The translations under genes and the position numbers were made by a program. The notes below the pieces were generated by a model. It was given only the letters and a program-made list of their open reading frames with translations. It did not search any database and was not told the origin of the DNA. 64,000 bases of DNA from Porphyra umbilicalis. Taxonomy: Eukaryota > Rhodophyta > Bangiophyceae > Bangiales > Bangiaceae. Below, one piece after another: positions 1 to 12,239 of this stretch. Every line of letters starts with the position of its first letter. Position 1 is the first letter of the stretch. Where the stretch lies: positions 1 to 64,000 of the forward strand of contig KV919128.1 in assembly GCA_002049455.2 (NCBI GenBank). Direction: 5' to 3'.

Positions 1-68
1 CGCCGCTGCCGCCGCTGCCCGCCGCCGCCGCCGCTGCCGCCGCCGCCGCCACCGCCGTCGCCGCCGCC

Positions 69-99
<31 letters not shown>

Positions 100-1020
100 C
101 CACCGCCGCCGACGCCATCGGCGCCGCCGCCGTCGGCGGCACCGCCCACGCGCGGCTCGCCTCCCCCCCCCCCTTCCCCCCCCCCCCCCATCACGCCCGC
201 CCCCCCCCCGGCACGCGCGCGTCCCACGTGCGCACAAACCATCATCCGAGGCGGAAAACATGCCCCCCCCCTCGGGAAACCAGCCGAGCGCCGTCACGTT
301 GCCCCGGTGCCCGTCGAGGACGCTCACGGGCGCCGACGACGCCGAGGCAACGTCAAAGACGGGGATGCGGCCGGTGCCACCCACCGCCAGCAGAAGCTGC
401 GACGGTGACGGTGGGGGCGGCGGCGGCGGCGGCGGGGGGGGGGGGGCCGAGGTGGGGGGGCGGCGACGGCGCGCCGCCGTCGCGCCGCCGCCGTCGGCGC
501 CGCCGCCGCCGCCGCCGCCGCCGACGCCGACGCCGGGGGGCGGCGGGTAGGGGGACGGGTGGAGGGGCGGCGACGGCGCGCCGCCGCTGCCGTCGGGGGG
601 CGCGGACAGCGCCAACCGGATCACGTGCGCCTCGGTGGTGGTTTCGCGGAGGAGCGCCGCGGACGCGCCATCCCACTGCCGCACGGTGTTGTCTTAGCCG
701 GCGGTGACGAGGAGCGTGCGACGCATTGTGGGGGGTGGGGGGGGGGGGGGGGGCGCGGGGGGGGGGGGGGGGTACACCGCGTCTGCCGAGGGACAGGGGG
801 GTGCCGAGAGGCGGGGAATGGGAGACGGGCGAGGCGGGGCCCCGCTGCCCCGGGGGGGGGCCCGCGCCACCCCCCACCCCCCCCCGCGGGGGGGGGGGGT
901 GGCGCGTGCCCGCCCCGTGGCAGGGCTTTCGCGGCACTGCTGGCCTCCGGGCCTCGAGAGCCGCCTCGAGGCGACGCGCTTGGGGCGGGGTTTCCGCAAC
1001 CCCAATCTCAGACAGTTGAC
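1..1020. repeat. GC-rich simple-sequence tract
   Basis: The first kilobase is GCC/GCCGCT trinucleotide repeat followed by long poly-C and poly-G runs. Reading frames are open on both strands only because the base composition excludes stop codons. The translations are poly-Arg, poly-Gly and poly-Pro with no domain. I see no gene here. Confidence 0.75.
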
Positions 1021-1048
1021 CAAACTTGGGAGACCGCTGCTATATTTC

Positions 1049-2606
1049 ATCGTCGGAAATCGGGTGCCCACGAACGAACGCTCTTTTTTGTCCGCTTCTC
1101 GTTCGGGTTGCATCCACCGGACGAATCGACTTTCGTCAGTCGCAGCGATCGGCAGTCGTCCGGTGAGACGAGCGGCCGAACGAAAGGCCTTTCGTCCGGA
1201 CAAACGTTGGGGCCCAAAACACAGCTCGGCACCCTCCTGACAGTACTTCTTCCGGTGCTACAATTTCTCTGATGATGATGACGACTAAGACTGCTAAGCT
1301 AAGGACACCGGTCCTCTGCCTCTCCACCTTCCCCCTTCCCGCCGTCCCCCTCCCCGCCTTCCCCCTCACCGCCTTCCCCCTCCCCGCCTTCCCCCTCCCC
1401 GCCTTCCCCCTCCCCGCCTTCCCCCTCCCTGCCGTCCCCCTCTCCGCCGTCCCCCTCACCGCCGTCCCCCTCTCCGCCGTCCCCCTCCCCGCCGTCCCCC
1501 TCCCCGCCGTCCCCCTCCCCGACGTCCCCCTCTCCGCCGTCCCCCTCCCCGCCGTCCCCCTCCCCGCCGTCCCCCTCCCCGCCGTCCCCCTCCCCGCCGT
1601 CCCCCTCCCCGCCGTCCCCCTCCCCGCCGTCCCCCTCCCCGCCGTCCCCCTCCCCGCCGTCCCCCTCCCCGCCGTCCCCCACCCCACCTTGCCCCTCCCT
1701 CCCCACGCCTCAACTCTCCACACTTCCCTGCACCTGCCTCTTCTTGCTCACGTCCAGACCTCGTCCATTCCGACCTCCCGACCCCCGACCCACCGCTGCC
1801 CCCCCCCCACCGACGCCGCTGTCCTCCTCCACGTCCACCGCTGTCGACTTCCGCAGCCATTACCGCTCCCCCGCGTCGTAAAACTTGCGCCTCCACAGTA
1901 TCCTTCATCTCTTGTCCGCTGCTGCCGCCCCAGATGCAGGAAGGCTCTTTCTGCAGCATGGCAACCAGAGTGCGTGAGTGTCGACCAGGGGAGGATGGCG
2001 GACATGGAAGAGTCAGCCAAGGCAAGGACTGCCCTGTCAGTAAGATGTGTCGGTTGCTCTCGTAGAGCTCGCCCCTCTCCTGTAGCTTCCACTCCAGACC
2101 GGCACACCTCTCCTTGCCCCGGCAAGACCGTACGACAGGCACGGTTGGGTGCCCATGTTTGAAAAATCAAACACCTAACGTCTTCATCAATACAATAGTT
2201 TGTCTGCGGTCGATTGCAGGACGCTCTCATGATGCTCCAGGAGCACCTTCTCATTCGGACTTGGAGTTGCACCAGCACTCGAGGCTTGACTTGTCTCATA
2301 GACTTGGGGACCTTGCCGCCAGAGGGACTCTGATTGGCCCATGTCTGTTTTTGTCAAGATCTGGGACTGTCATGGAAATCGACTTGGAGCCGGGCTGGCT
2401 GTGTGTATGCCTCTCACAGAGGCCTGGACAAGCACCTCTCTGACAGGTCGCTGTGGGCGGATTGTCGCTCTGTCGGACGAAATCCGGAGAACATCCGGCG
2501 TTCGCTCGCCGGACGAACACTCGAACAGAAGCCGAACGACTTCGTGCCGTTCGGGTTCGTCCTGTGCCGTTTGGGTTTCGTCAGGCGGCAGCTGGTTTCC
2601 CACGAT
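1049..2606. mobile_element. possible non-autonomous TIR element
   Basis: The left end (from about 1,049, CATCGTCGGAAATCGGGTG) is repeated in inverted, diverged form at about 2,606 (CATCGTGGGAAACCAGCTG on the minus strand). Both flanks are rich in a CGGACGA/TCGTCCG motif (about 1,120-1,205 and 2,470-2,570). The interior holds a 15-bp minisatellite and no recognisable protein. No convincing target duplication was found, so the termini are approximate. It may be an old non-autonomous DNA transposon or a chance inverted repeat. Confidence 0.35.
1319..1683. repeat. 15-bp minisatellite
   Basis: About 24 tandem copies of a 15-bp unit of the type TCCCCGCCGTCCCCC. Because 15 is a multiple of three, plus-strand frames read as a five-residue repeat (PLPAV) and minus-strand frames as GRGTA/GGEGD. 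These are repeat translations, not a supported protein. Confidence 0.9.
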
Positions 2607-3029
2607 GGGGCCAGGTGACCACGCCGCGCCGCCCACCTCGCGGTGACGACGCTGACGACGCGCCGCCCGCTGCCCACCACCACCACCACCCCGAAAAACC
2701 CCACACCACCGCGGCACCCCCCTCAGTCGAGGTCCGCCGCCCACCGCTCGACGACCGCCGGCGCCCCACACCAGTTGACCCCCCCACCACGTGCGTCACG
2801 CCCCTGAGGACGCGGAGCTCCCCCCCCCCCCCCAACTCGGCCGCCGCGACGCTCACGACGCCGTCGCCAGGGACCCCCCCCCCCCCCCCCAGCGCCGCGT
2901 AGCTCGCGTAGGCGAGCCACGCGCCGACCCCCCCCCCCGCCGCCCCGCCCGTCACAGCGTCGCCAATGACGCTCGTGTAGGTGACGCCGGCGACGGACGC
3001 GCCGGGGTGCGCGCGCGCAACCGACGCGA
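2607..3029. other. GC-rich intergenic stretch, nothing recognised
   Basis: CCACC-type simple sequence and poly-C runs. No credible gene or repeat boundary was seen. Confidence 0.5.
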
Positions 3030-3039
3030 GGAGGCCCCG

Positions 3040-6000
3040 AGGTAGTATTTGAGAACGCCGATCACAATGCAAAAAATCCGCATGGGGTGGTGGGGGGGGG
3101 GGGAACGCCTGTCGTGCCGCCACGTGGGGGGTGGGGGAGGGGATTTCGGGGCTTCTGGGGGGGGGCGGGTTCGAGCGAGGATGATGCCACGTGAGAGGAA
3201 TGGTACTTCAGTACACTCCTTGTACCCCTTGTACTCGTGTCTGTGTATGACCGTCTGCCTCGGTTTGCTCCAGCGCGTCCAATGCTGTTGCTGTATCCCC
3301 CTCCTCAGCTGCTGGCAACGGCCATCGCTGCTGGTCGCACCCCCCTCCCTGCCGACCGCCTCCCCCCCCCTTCCTGGCTGTCTCCCCCCCCCCCTTGGTA
3401 GCCGCAGTTTTTGCGCGCTCGCTTCTGTCGCTGACCACCCCCCCCGAACTTTTGGCCACGCCACTGGCTGTCGCTCGCACTGCTGGCGCCGCCCCCGCCG
3501 CTAGCCACCGCCCCACAGCCGGGCGGCACCCTTGCTGCCGGCAGCCGACCGCGCGGCCAGCCACCGATCCCGCCTATGGACGATCCCTCCGCCCTTGGCG
3601 GCCGCCCGCGCTGCCGGCCACCGCCCCAGCCCCTCGTCGCCGCCCTCGCACTTGATGGCCGCCCGCGCTGCCAGCCACCCCCCCCGCCGCTGGCCGCCGC
3701 CCCCGCCCTTGGCCACTGTCCGCGCTGTCGACCGCCGCTGCTGCCCCTGGCCGCCGCCCCCGCCGCTGGCGACCGCCCCCGCTGGCGGTCGGCGGCGGTG
3801 ACCCCGACGCGTGGGCGGTCGGCATGAGAGCCGCGGTGGAGAGGGGAAGCAGTGGCGATCGGGGGAATCAGCGGCGGTAGGGGACTCATCGGCGGTGAGG
3901 CGGGCCAGCGGCGGTGAGAGGGACCAGCCACGGTCGGGGGAAAGTAAAAAAGATGGGGGGGGGCAGCAGCGGGGGAGGGTGCAGCAGCGGGGGAGATGCA
4001 GCAGCGGGGGGGGAGACAGCAGCGGCGGGGGAGGCAGCAGAGGACGGGGGAGGCAGCAGCGTATGGGGGAGGCAGCAGCGTATGGGGGAGGCAGCAGCGG
4101 GCGGAGGAGGTAGCAGCGGGCGGAGGAGGTAGCAGCGGGCGGGGGAGGCAGCAGCGGGCGAGGGAGGCAGCAGCGGGCGGGGGAGGCAGCAGCGGGCGGA
4201 GGAGGCAGCAGCGGGCGGGGGAAACAGCGACTGTAGGGGAAAGTGAGCGAAGAAGCATCACTGCTTGGGAGAAGAGATGGGAGACGGGGGCAGGAGGGAG
4301 GTGGAACCTTCTATCAGCACGCCAGAAACAACGCAACGGAAAGAAAGGCACTGACGACGGCAGTCGTGGCAACCAACTGAGGGGGGCCTGGCGGCAGATA
4401 AGGCTGGAGATGACTCCACCAAGCAGTGTGAATGGACCCCCGCTGACAGCATCTCAGATCCAGTGTATTCGGCAGATCGACACTGACACTGCCCAATCCA
4501 GTGGATCACTTGTTTTCTCTGACACTGTTCCATCCAGTGGGTTGTGACCCTGCGCTTCTCTTGCGGCCTACAACAGTTCTGCATCTTTTTTTGCAAAGAA
4601 AACAATGTTTCATGTCTCCTACAGTACCATGCCCCCATTTTTTTCAACTTCGGTGGGGATCGGTATGGTCTGGTCACCGCCGCGTTCCCCGCTGCCATAT
4701 GGTCTAAGAAGGAGGAGCATACGGCACGTCCGGGCCGAACTCGACCAAAACATCATTTTTTCAAAGAGACTCGTTTCTGATGCTCTGAAGGGTCCTGGGA
4801 AGGAAATAGTGAGTCGCTAAGCGCACAAACGCTTCCTTCCTTCTCTTTTTGCCCATCCAAGTTCACAGCGGCGAGATACACCGCTACCCCCCCACGACGC
4901 CCGGCCCGTCTGCTGGCCAACTTTCTGTGTGCATTTGCGTTTCTACATGGTGTACTCCTGATAGAGACTGAAAAGCCACGCCAGTACTGTCATAGGATGC
5001 CCACTGCGCGTAACGTGCTTTCAGCCTTCCCAGCCACCCCAATAGCCAGCGTACGAGCCCCCTGTGGAGGTGGTATGCGGCCAACGCACTCTGGACCCGC
5101 CCAAACAGTCCCATGAGAGCCTCACGCACACTTATCCGTGGCCCATCACTCGTTGTGGGCGGTTGTATCTCCGATGTACTCTGGCACCCACTGGTAACAG
5201 GAGGCCACTAACGGCCCACTTAGTTGTGTACAGTGGTCTGTGGAGACAGAGCGGACACACACTGCTATGTGCATGGCTTCACAAGCACCGTAGCAGCCAG
5301 CAACATCCGAAAACAGATGACGCATACCCCCACCCCTGCGTGACCCGGCGAGGGGCGCCCAACCCCGCAGCGAGGGGAGGCTGGAGGGAACGCGGGGAGC
5401 GGCGGGAAGATGAGTAGCGGCTGGCCGCTCCGCCGCGCACCGCCCTGTAAGCTGCCAGTCCTGTCTCCTGCCCGCCCCGCCGCCTGCCCGCCCAGCCGTC
5501 CACCCGTCGTACCTGCCGCAGGCGGCCTGTGCCGCCGGCCGTGCCTGCCGCCAGCGGCGCGAGCCACTGCCCACCTCCACCGATAGCCGCGCCCACCACT
5601 GTGCGCGTCCGTGGGTAGCGGTCCCCGCCGCCGGCCGCCGCCGCCAGCCGCCGGCCCCGCCGAACGCCGCGCCCACCGTCGGCTACCCATGCCGCCCCCG
5701 GCCTCTTCCTGCCGCATTCGCCCGCTGCCCTCGCTGGCGACAGCCCCTGCCCCTGGCCCACGCGTAAAAGTGCTCCCCTCGGGCAGGGAGGGGGGAGCGG
5801 GGCGGGGGTAGGCCGCAGCGTGGTGAGGGGCACGCCGCGGCCCGGCGGGGCGGGGGCTGGTGCCTGCTGGCAACGCCCCCCACCCGGAGTGCGGAGGAGG
5901 TGCGCAGGGGGAGCTGGGACCGGGGAAGCGGTGGAAGGTAGATGGTAGAGCAGGGGGGAGGGAAAGCGGGGGCGGCAGTCGCAGCGGCGCGGGTGGCGCG

Positions 6001-6561
6001 GCGCGGCGCAGCGGGAAGAGGGGTGGTGGCCGCCCGCACCGCCGGCCCCCGCTGGTCGGAAAGCGCCAACAGGAGAGAGAAGAGCAGGAAGGCGGGAGCG
6101 GGGGAGCAGAGGGAGCAGATGGGGGGGGCGGGCGGGGGGGGGGCTGGGCGGGGGGGGGGGCGGGTGGGGGGAGGGGGCGGGCGGGGTAGGGGGGCGGGCG
6201 GGTCAGGCGGTGGGTGAAACGGTCGCAGATACGGACATCACGGCCGATACGGCGGTCGGAAGGCGTGGATCACAGCAGTGTGCAAGGGGGGGGCGTGGGC
6301 CGCTCTGTAGAGGGGGTGCCGCACGGCACCCCACAGGGGGGGGTCGACCATGCATGTCGTTATGACCACCGACACCACACGCCAGGACATGGTATTGCAT
6401 CAGCCATGCGGTAAATGCAATGGTCAAGGCATTCCCGCGTGGCTTCTGGGCCACGTCCTCGACGCGCAGTGCCAGCCACGAGCAGCGAGCGCTCTCAGAG
6501 CTCGTCAGGGACCACCCCATGCAAAATTTTGCATTGTGATCGGGAGCCCCAGATACTACAT
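3040..6561. mobile_element. Mutator-like non-autonomous transposon
   Basis: A 3,522-bp segment is flanked by perfect 10-bp direct repeats GGAGGCCCCG (3,030-3,039 and 6,562-6,571). Its ends are inverted copies of each other over about 50 bp: left AGGTAGTATTTGAG, right on the minus strand ATGTAGTATCTGGG. Both continue with CGATCACAATGCAAAA and GCATGGGGTGGT. A 9-11 bp target duplication with long TIRs is the hallmark of Mutator-like elements. No transposase is present inside, only GC-rich simple sequence and a minisatellite, so it would need a transposase in trans. The superfamily call rests on TSD length and TIR form alone. Confidence 0.7.
3958..4225. repeat. GCAGCAGCGGGCGGGGGAG-type minisatellite
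   Basis: Irregular tandem copies (about 15-18 bp) of a purine-rich GGGGGAGGCAGCAGCG unit inside the Mutator-like element. Frames through it read as Ser/Gly or Gln/Arg repeats. It is not coding as far as can be seen. Confidence 0.75.
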
Positions 6562-6571
6562 GGAGGCCCCG

Positions 6572-7218
6572 CGACTGGTCCAACGCGCCGGCCGGCGGCG
6601 GGGTGCCGAGCGTCGTTAGCGACAGAGCCTGGCACGGACTTTTGCTGAACGGGATTTCCTTCCGTTCAGTCTGCTGCTCTCTAACGGAAGGGTGAACAGA
6701 ATCGGCTCCTGTCCAGCCTGTCCGCGAGCAGGACTCCCGTCAAGGCTCCCGTTTCGAACGCCGTTCTTCTGACGATGTTGGCGGCTAAACCGGGTGGGGA
6801 GGCATCATCACGCGCCAGCAGTACGGCGCCGAATCTGTGAGCCGGATCCAGCAAGGTCGTAATTCTATTCAAATTATGTTTGATCTTGCCGTTAAAGAGT
6901 CATTTAGGCTCAGTACAGCCGATCTTCCAAAAACCTCGCACGCTCATGAAGAACACTCTGACGTGAATATTGCGAACATTGTGACAGGATTATCGAATCA
7001 TGAGCTCGCAAATGCCACGGGTCACGAAAACTGCCGGTGACTCATTCCAAAAGGGGGCCAGTGAGACACGCAACGCCCTTCACAGCCACCAATCAAGAAG
7101 GATGCTGCCACCATGACACGAGAGGTTCTTTTTAACGTCGAAGCAAGGCGCGGAAAAAGGACACAACGCAAAGTGGACTGGCACGCGCCGGCACGTGCTA
7201 ACCAGGTAGGACTCGCGC
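6572..7218. other. intergenic, nothing recognised
   Basis: Moderate-GC DNA between the Mutator-like element and repeat E. No open frame looks protein-like and no repeat was detected. Confidence 0.5.
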
Positions 7219-8301
7219 ATGTGATGAGCACCACGATCCCCTTGCATCAGATTGGGACGAGTCGGACAACTCCTGGGATCCTGGCGAGCGATCGCAACTG
7301 TTTTTTCCGGCAGCGCAGTTGCACGAAATTAAACGTTTCCGCGGTCGGCATCAGATTGGTTGCTTGCGATACTTCGAATGTGGCTCGAATGCTCATTTCA
7401 GAAAGTCACTGTGGTATGTGCCTCTCGTGTCTAGCAGCGAGTGGTCAGGAGGGTTGAAGAGGCCGTCGCTGCATCGAGCTATTCCGATTTGTGACGCCGA
7501 TGTCACGCTCTCGCGTCATCGCCCCAATTCGTGCTGTCTGCGCGGCAGGAACCGCGCATCGCGCGTTGCCTTTTGCCTGCCGGGCGGCCAGTGGGCCCAC
7601 GTTTTTGTGCATCGACTGTCCGTCGGACAGCGTCGGCATTCGCCCCCCCCCCCCTGGACCGCAGAAACGGACATTCTCTGGCACTGCGTCGCACCGTGGC
7701 GGCTGGCCCCCCCCCCTGGGCATCCAAAAATGGACATTGGCCCCCACTCCCCTCACCACAGTAGGACGGTTCAATAGACGTCGAAACGGGCACGACGCGG
7801 GGGGGGGCGTTCCGAGGGCACACGTATTACTTTCGAGGGGGGCTATCTCGCAACATTAACTACTTGACACTTATTGTCGCATAGTTGTAACAACTCTATA
7901 TTTGACGTCATGCTGCTGCAAAAGATCCGACTGTCTTGTGCCAACCAGGAACCAAAACGTGACCGGTTTCAGGGGGGTCTTGCTCGCCACAGGGGAGCGT
8001 TCAATAAGGTCGGTGCGATACGGGGGTTCAGCGTGCGGTGACCGACTGCCTGCGCCAAAGCGGGGGTGAGCACGAGTGGCTCTGCTCACGAGACAACCGC
8101 ACCTCAACAACCACCACGGCGCCGCCGCCCGTGTCAACAGGGACACCCCGTCTGTGTCCTATCGCGCACCTTGCGTTGTGTCTTCGTCGTCACGCGCCGC
8201 GCACGACGCGAGCGTGCTTCTTGCACAGCTTCTAGTGTGCCGCTGTTGTGACCTTCTCGTTGCTCCACGCGCCGGGCGTGTGTGTCCGTGCTCTATCGAG
8301 A

Positions 8302-9564
8302 ATGGTGTCTGCACGCCGAGAGGAGATTTGTCGCCTCCGGGCGCTGCTGAAGCGGGCGACCTTTGTCGTCGCGTTGCAGCATTCGGGCACAGTTTCACCG
8401 CGGTGTGTCTTTGCTGAGTTGGGGATGCTGTTGGTTGCGGCGCGCACACACCAGCGCCTCACTCACCTGCTGGCGACTCGGTACATGCTCTCCCGTCGCA
8501 ATCGCATTCCCAAGTCTGGGGACTGGAGAGATAGGGTGCTGCACGCACTGCCACCCTTGTCCTTTCGCGCGCATCTGCGTGTAGAGGCGAGCACGTTTGA
8601 GTACCTTGTGTCTCGTTTGGACTTGACGGCGTCTGATATTTTTTATCCGCCGTCCGGACGGCCGCAACTATCCGTCCGTATACAGCTCGCGATTGCTCTG
8701 TTTCGGTTCGGCCACTATGGCAGCGCGGCGTCTGTTATAGTCGTGGCTCAGCGCTTCGGGGTTTCCCCAGGAACTGTAGTCAATGCGACCAAGCGGGTTT
8801 TGTCGGCCATTTTGCGTTGGGAGGCCGACGAAGTCCGCTGGCCTACTGCTGCCGAGCGCCAAGCGCATGCGCGGCAGTCCGAGGAGAGGTATGGGTTTAG
8901 GGGGTGCATTGGGGCGGTTGATGGCACTACCATTCCTTTTGCGTACGCCCCTAGCGTTGACCCGTGGTGTTTTTTCGACAGGCACAAGCGCTACAGCGTG
9001 AATGTACTGATTTCCTGTGATTGGGACCTACGGATCACGAGCGTGGTCCAAGGCTTTACGGGCGCGGTGCCTGACACGGTGGTGCAAGCAGCTGCCCCAT
9101 GGCATATTTACCCAGAGCGGTACTTCTCCCCTGGCCAATACCCTTTGGGTGACAAGGGTATGCTGGGTTCTGTTCGCGTGCTTCTACCTCACAAGGGGCC
9201 AGCGGCCTATATCCGTGCCAACCGCAACTACAACTACCAGCATGCACGGCGCCGCATTTCGGCCGAGAAGGTCATTGGTGTACTCAAGGGGCGCTTTGCC
9301 AGTCTCAAGGAGCTACGGGCACCAGTGGCGTCGGATGCTGATTTTACCAGACTAATGGAGTGGGTGGCGGTTTGCGCCACGCTCCACAACGTTTGCATTC
9401 GGCTTGGCGACACGTCCCCTGAAGTGGCCCTGGACGTGGCCGACGTGGCCAACGCGGCGCCCGGATCCGCGGTGCCTCTCCCCGCGGCGGCAAGTGCCGC
9501 GAGAAGCCGCGTGCAGCAGCAAGTGTTGCAGTACATGATTGCCCACGGTCGCTACCACTGGTGA
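8302..9564 (+). CDS. Harbinger-type DDE transposase (HARBI1-like nuclease)
   Basis: A 420-residue protein. The ATG at 8,302 was chosen because frames upstream have only non-ATG starts. The N-terminal half (about 90-190) is a helical, HTH-like region. The DDE core follows with D207 in GAVDGTT, a conserved AVPDT segment near 258, D284 in LGDKG and E322 in RISAEKVIG. The D284-E322 spacing of 37 residues is normal for PIF/Harbinger enzymes. The family cuts and pastes its element, usually making a 3-bp duplication. The frame has no stop or shift, so the enzyme may be functional. The neighbouring minus-strand gene is the likely DNA-binding partner encoded by the same transposon. No intron is needed. 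Confidence 0.92.
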   Translation: MVSARREEICRLRALLKRATFVVALQHSGTVSPRCVFAELGMLLVAARTHQRLTHLLATRYMLSRRNRIPKSGDWRDRVLHALPPLSFRAHLRVEASTFEYLVSRLDLTASDIFYPPSGRPQLSVRIQLAIALFRFGHYGSAASVIVVAQRFGVSPGTVVNATKRVLSAILRWEADEVRWPTAAERQAHARQSEERYGFRGCIGAVDGTTIPFAYAPSVDPWCFFDRHKRYSVNVLISCDWDLRITSVVQGFTGAVPDTVVQAAAPWHIYPERYFSPGQYPLGDKGMLGSVRVLLPHKGPAAYIRANRNYNYQHARRRISAEKVIGVLKGRFASLKELRAPVASDADFTRLMEWVAVCATLHNVCIRLGDTSPEVALDVADVANAAPGSAVPLPAAASAARSRVQQQVLQYMIAHGRYHW

Positions 9565-9631
9565 TGTGCTCGATTGGATGTTTTTTTTTTTTTCCGCACC
9601 AGCAGATTACTTAAAAAATAATAATAAAATG

Positions 9632-11468
9632 TCACTGCCGATGGGCTGCCATCTCGGCAGCCAGCATGTCTTTGAACATCTGGTTATCCGGCTCGGCCAG
9701 GATGAGCTTCGTCAGGTTGGCCACACGCGCAGTATGCCTTTCGTCCGACTTGGCGCACAGCTCGCGGTCGGCGCGTCGACTGCTCTCGATCATGTTGGCC
9801 GTGATCGCCGCCAACACCTCCCCCATGGCCTTGTCCGCCTGGGTGGCCGCAGCTGCGGGCTGACCGTCACGGCCAGACCGCCCACTCGCGCCCCCAGGGG
9901 CAACAGCAAGCGGTGGCGGCAGCAGAGCGGCCGCCGCTGCCCGCCGTCCCCCGTCTGGCAACTCCATGGTGCCTCCCCCAGGAGATGTGGTCCCCCCCAG
10001 AGCCCTGCGCGCCCCCACACAATGCCTGGACGCCGAACCAGTGCCGAAAGAAGGCGCCCCCACCGGGGCCTCCTCATCCAGGCCCACGTCCCCTTCCATC
10101 AAGTCCTCCTCGTCCGCTCCGGCGTCCTCGTGGTTCTCACACACGTCCGACGTGTCCTCAAACATGCTGCCGCCCGCGTCTTCGTCTGCCGCGGGCGCCC
10201 TCCCGGATGATGCTGGTGGCACGGGAGGTAGGGCACCGCTGACGCGGATGCCCGACCGACGGGGGGTACCGACGTACCGCATCGTGTTGTCAGCGAGTTG
10301 GAGAATCTCGTCGACATCTTGGACCGAGCCATGCCAATCTCGAGCCTTTTTCAGAACAATTTGACGCACGGCGGCCGCCTCCTGCTCCCCCGTCGTCCCC
10401 GTCAGGCCCCGCACCGACTCGGCCGCGGTGTGAAGGTCTTGTGCAGCCCTGACTACGCGGCAAAGCGCCAGCGAATCCCGGCCAATGGAGGCCAGCGTCA
10501 TGGGCGGCTCGGCCGCGTCGCTGCGTGAGGCCTCGAGGCCACCCGCCGCAGACCCCGACTCAGCGTGCCCGGTGTCTGCCGCCGCTGACTCCGCCGTCCC
10601 TCCAGCTTCTGACCCCGACGCACCGGCGGCACGCTCCTACCGCCGACGATCCCAGCGTCGCCGCCGCCGCGGACACGGCGGTGGCCGCCGTGTCTTGACC
10701 GTCCATGTCCGCCTTGAGCAAGTCGCCCATAATGTTGGACAAATGTAGTTGGAGGCTTCTAGATGATGACCCGTGGGACGCAACGCGAAAAGCGACCTCA
10801 TCTGCCCACTTGGAGACGACAAACAGCCGCTCGTCCATGGTCACCATGACCCCACGAACTGAGGCACCGTCGCCGGCTTCGTCATTGGCGCCGCGTTGCG
10901 CACGACTGCGGCCGCGCCCAGCACCAACTCGACCACGGCCCCGGCCGCCCTGGCCTCGTCCCCGTCCACCACCACTGCGGCCGCGTCCGCGGCCGCTGCC
11001 GCTGTTTGGAACACCACCGGCGCGGCGGGCAACGCCGCCTCGAGACACGCCCTTCGACGGTCCGCCGCGCCCACGGCGGGCTGGGACACGTGGAGAGCGG
11101 TCGTCATCTTGAGGTGCCGTGGCCCGAGACCCCGCCACATTCTCGTGCAACACGTCGTCCTCAATTTGTGAGGCGAGGTCGTTGATCGTGAGGGAGCAAC
11201 GCGCCACGTGGGCGTCCCCGTCGCTGTCGTGATGGCGTGCATCGTCGGCATCTTGCGCTCGCGTGTCTGCAAATACATGACGAGGGGGATCGTTGTGGTC
11301 GGCGATATCACCGCCACGGAAGCGGGGGGAGAGCCTTGCAGCGACAGCCGACGTAGCGGCTGTTGGCGCGGGTGCACCACCACCAACGTCGGTGGTGGTG
11401 GTGCCACCAACCCCGCCCCCCACTGCCGCCGCCGCCGCCGCCGCTGCCGCCGCCGCCGCGGCCATCAT
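9632..11468 (-). CDS. Harbinger-1 accessory protein, two exons inferred
   Basis: Two minus-strand frames appear to form one gene. The upstream frame starts at the ATG pair 11,466-11,468. It encodes poly-Ala, an acidic stretch, an Arg/Gly-rich basic region (about 11,060-10,880) and a predicted helical segment (MVTMDERLFVVSKWADEV), ending at 10,560. The second frame (10,501-9,632) encodes helical segments, an acidic middle and a C-terminal helix ending AAEMAAHRQ. The frames differ, so an intron of roughly 110 bp around 10,525-10,640 (GTAGGA-type donor, CACGCAG acceptor) is inferred, not shown. In Harbinger elements the second ORF is normally a Myb/SANT-like DNA-binding or nuclear-import partner; no SANT tryptophan pattern is visible here. 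Function is by position only. Confidence 0.6.
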
Positions 11469-11555
11469 TGCGTACGACACCACGCACCACTTCACCACCA
11501 ACGCCCCCCGACCACCGTAGGCCACACTCTCTCCCAGCGCGCGACACCCCTCGTA

Positions 11556-11760
11556 GGCCTTGGCACGGCCAACGGGAGCGTGCAACCACCGTGGGAGACA
11601 ATGGCACGCACGGGGGACGATGAAGATTCTCAAGCAATAGGTGTTCTCGATGCACCAGGCCTTGGCACGGCCAACGCAAGCGCTCAACCAGCGTGGGAGA
11701 CAACGGCACGCACGGGGGACGAGGAAGAATCTCAAGCAATAGGTGTTGGCGATGCACCGG
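11556..11760. repeat. two 102-bp direct repeats upstream of the accessory gene
   Basis: The motif CCTTGGCACGGCCAACG begins a unit repeated at a 102-bp step (11,556 and 11,658), about 85% identical by eye. It lies just upstream of the accessory-gene start, so it may hold regulatory or transposase-binding sites. Confidence 0.75.
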
Positions 11761-12239
11761 GGTGGAGGGGGGGCCAGCAGTGCTGTGATAGTGCACGCCT
11801 TGGGGGCGGCGGTGTGATGCCGCCGGAAAGAGGAGAGGGGGGGAGGCCGGCGTCGCAATAAGAGCACCAGTACAAAAATGGGGGGCGGGGAAACTCGGCG
11901 AGAGCCAGGGTGGGCGGGGAAACAAAGTGGTGTGAAAGGAAAGATACGGTGCAAGAGGTGGGCAACGAGTGGAACACCAGCCAGGCTCGTGCATAAAAAA
12001 TTGCTCGTGGATCTATAAACGCGCCGGTACACCGCTGCGCTTCATGCTACCGCCGACAAGCGCAGGCACCGACACACCACCGGGCCACAGGTACAAAGAG
12101 AAAACAAAGCTGCGTGTGCTCGTACAACCGGTTCGAGCGAGACAACATGCGCGCTGCGCACGTCCGCTGCAGGAAGAGTAGATCAGCCGCGCACCGTCAT
12201 GGGTGCCTGTGACGGCTGTGAGGGTGCAGGTGGTCGCAC

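Noticed and set aside
1136-1723. GRGTA-repeat protein
   Set aside because: A translation of the 15-bp minisatellite only.
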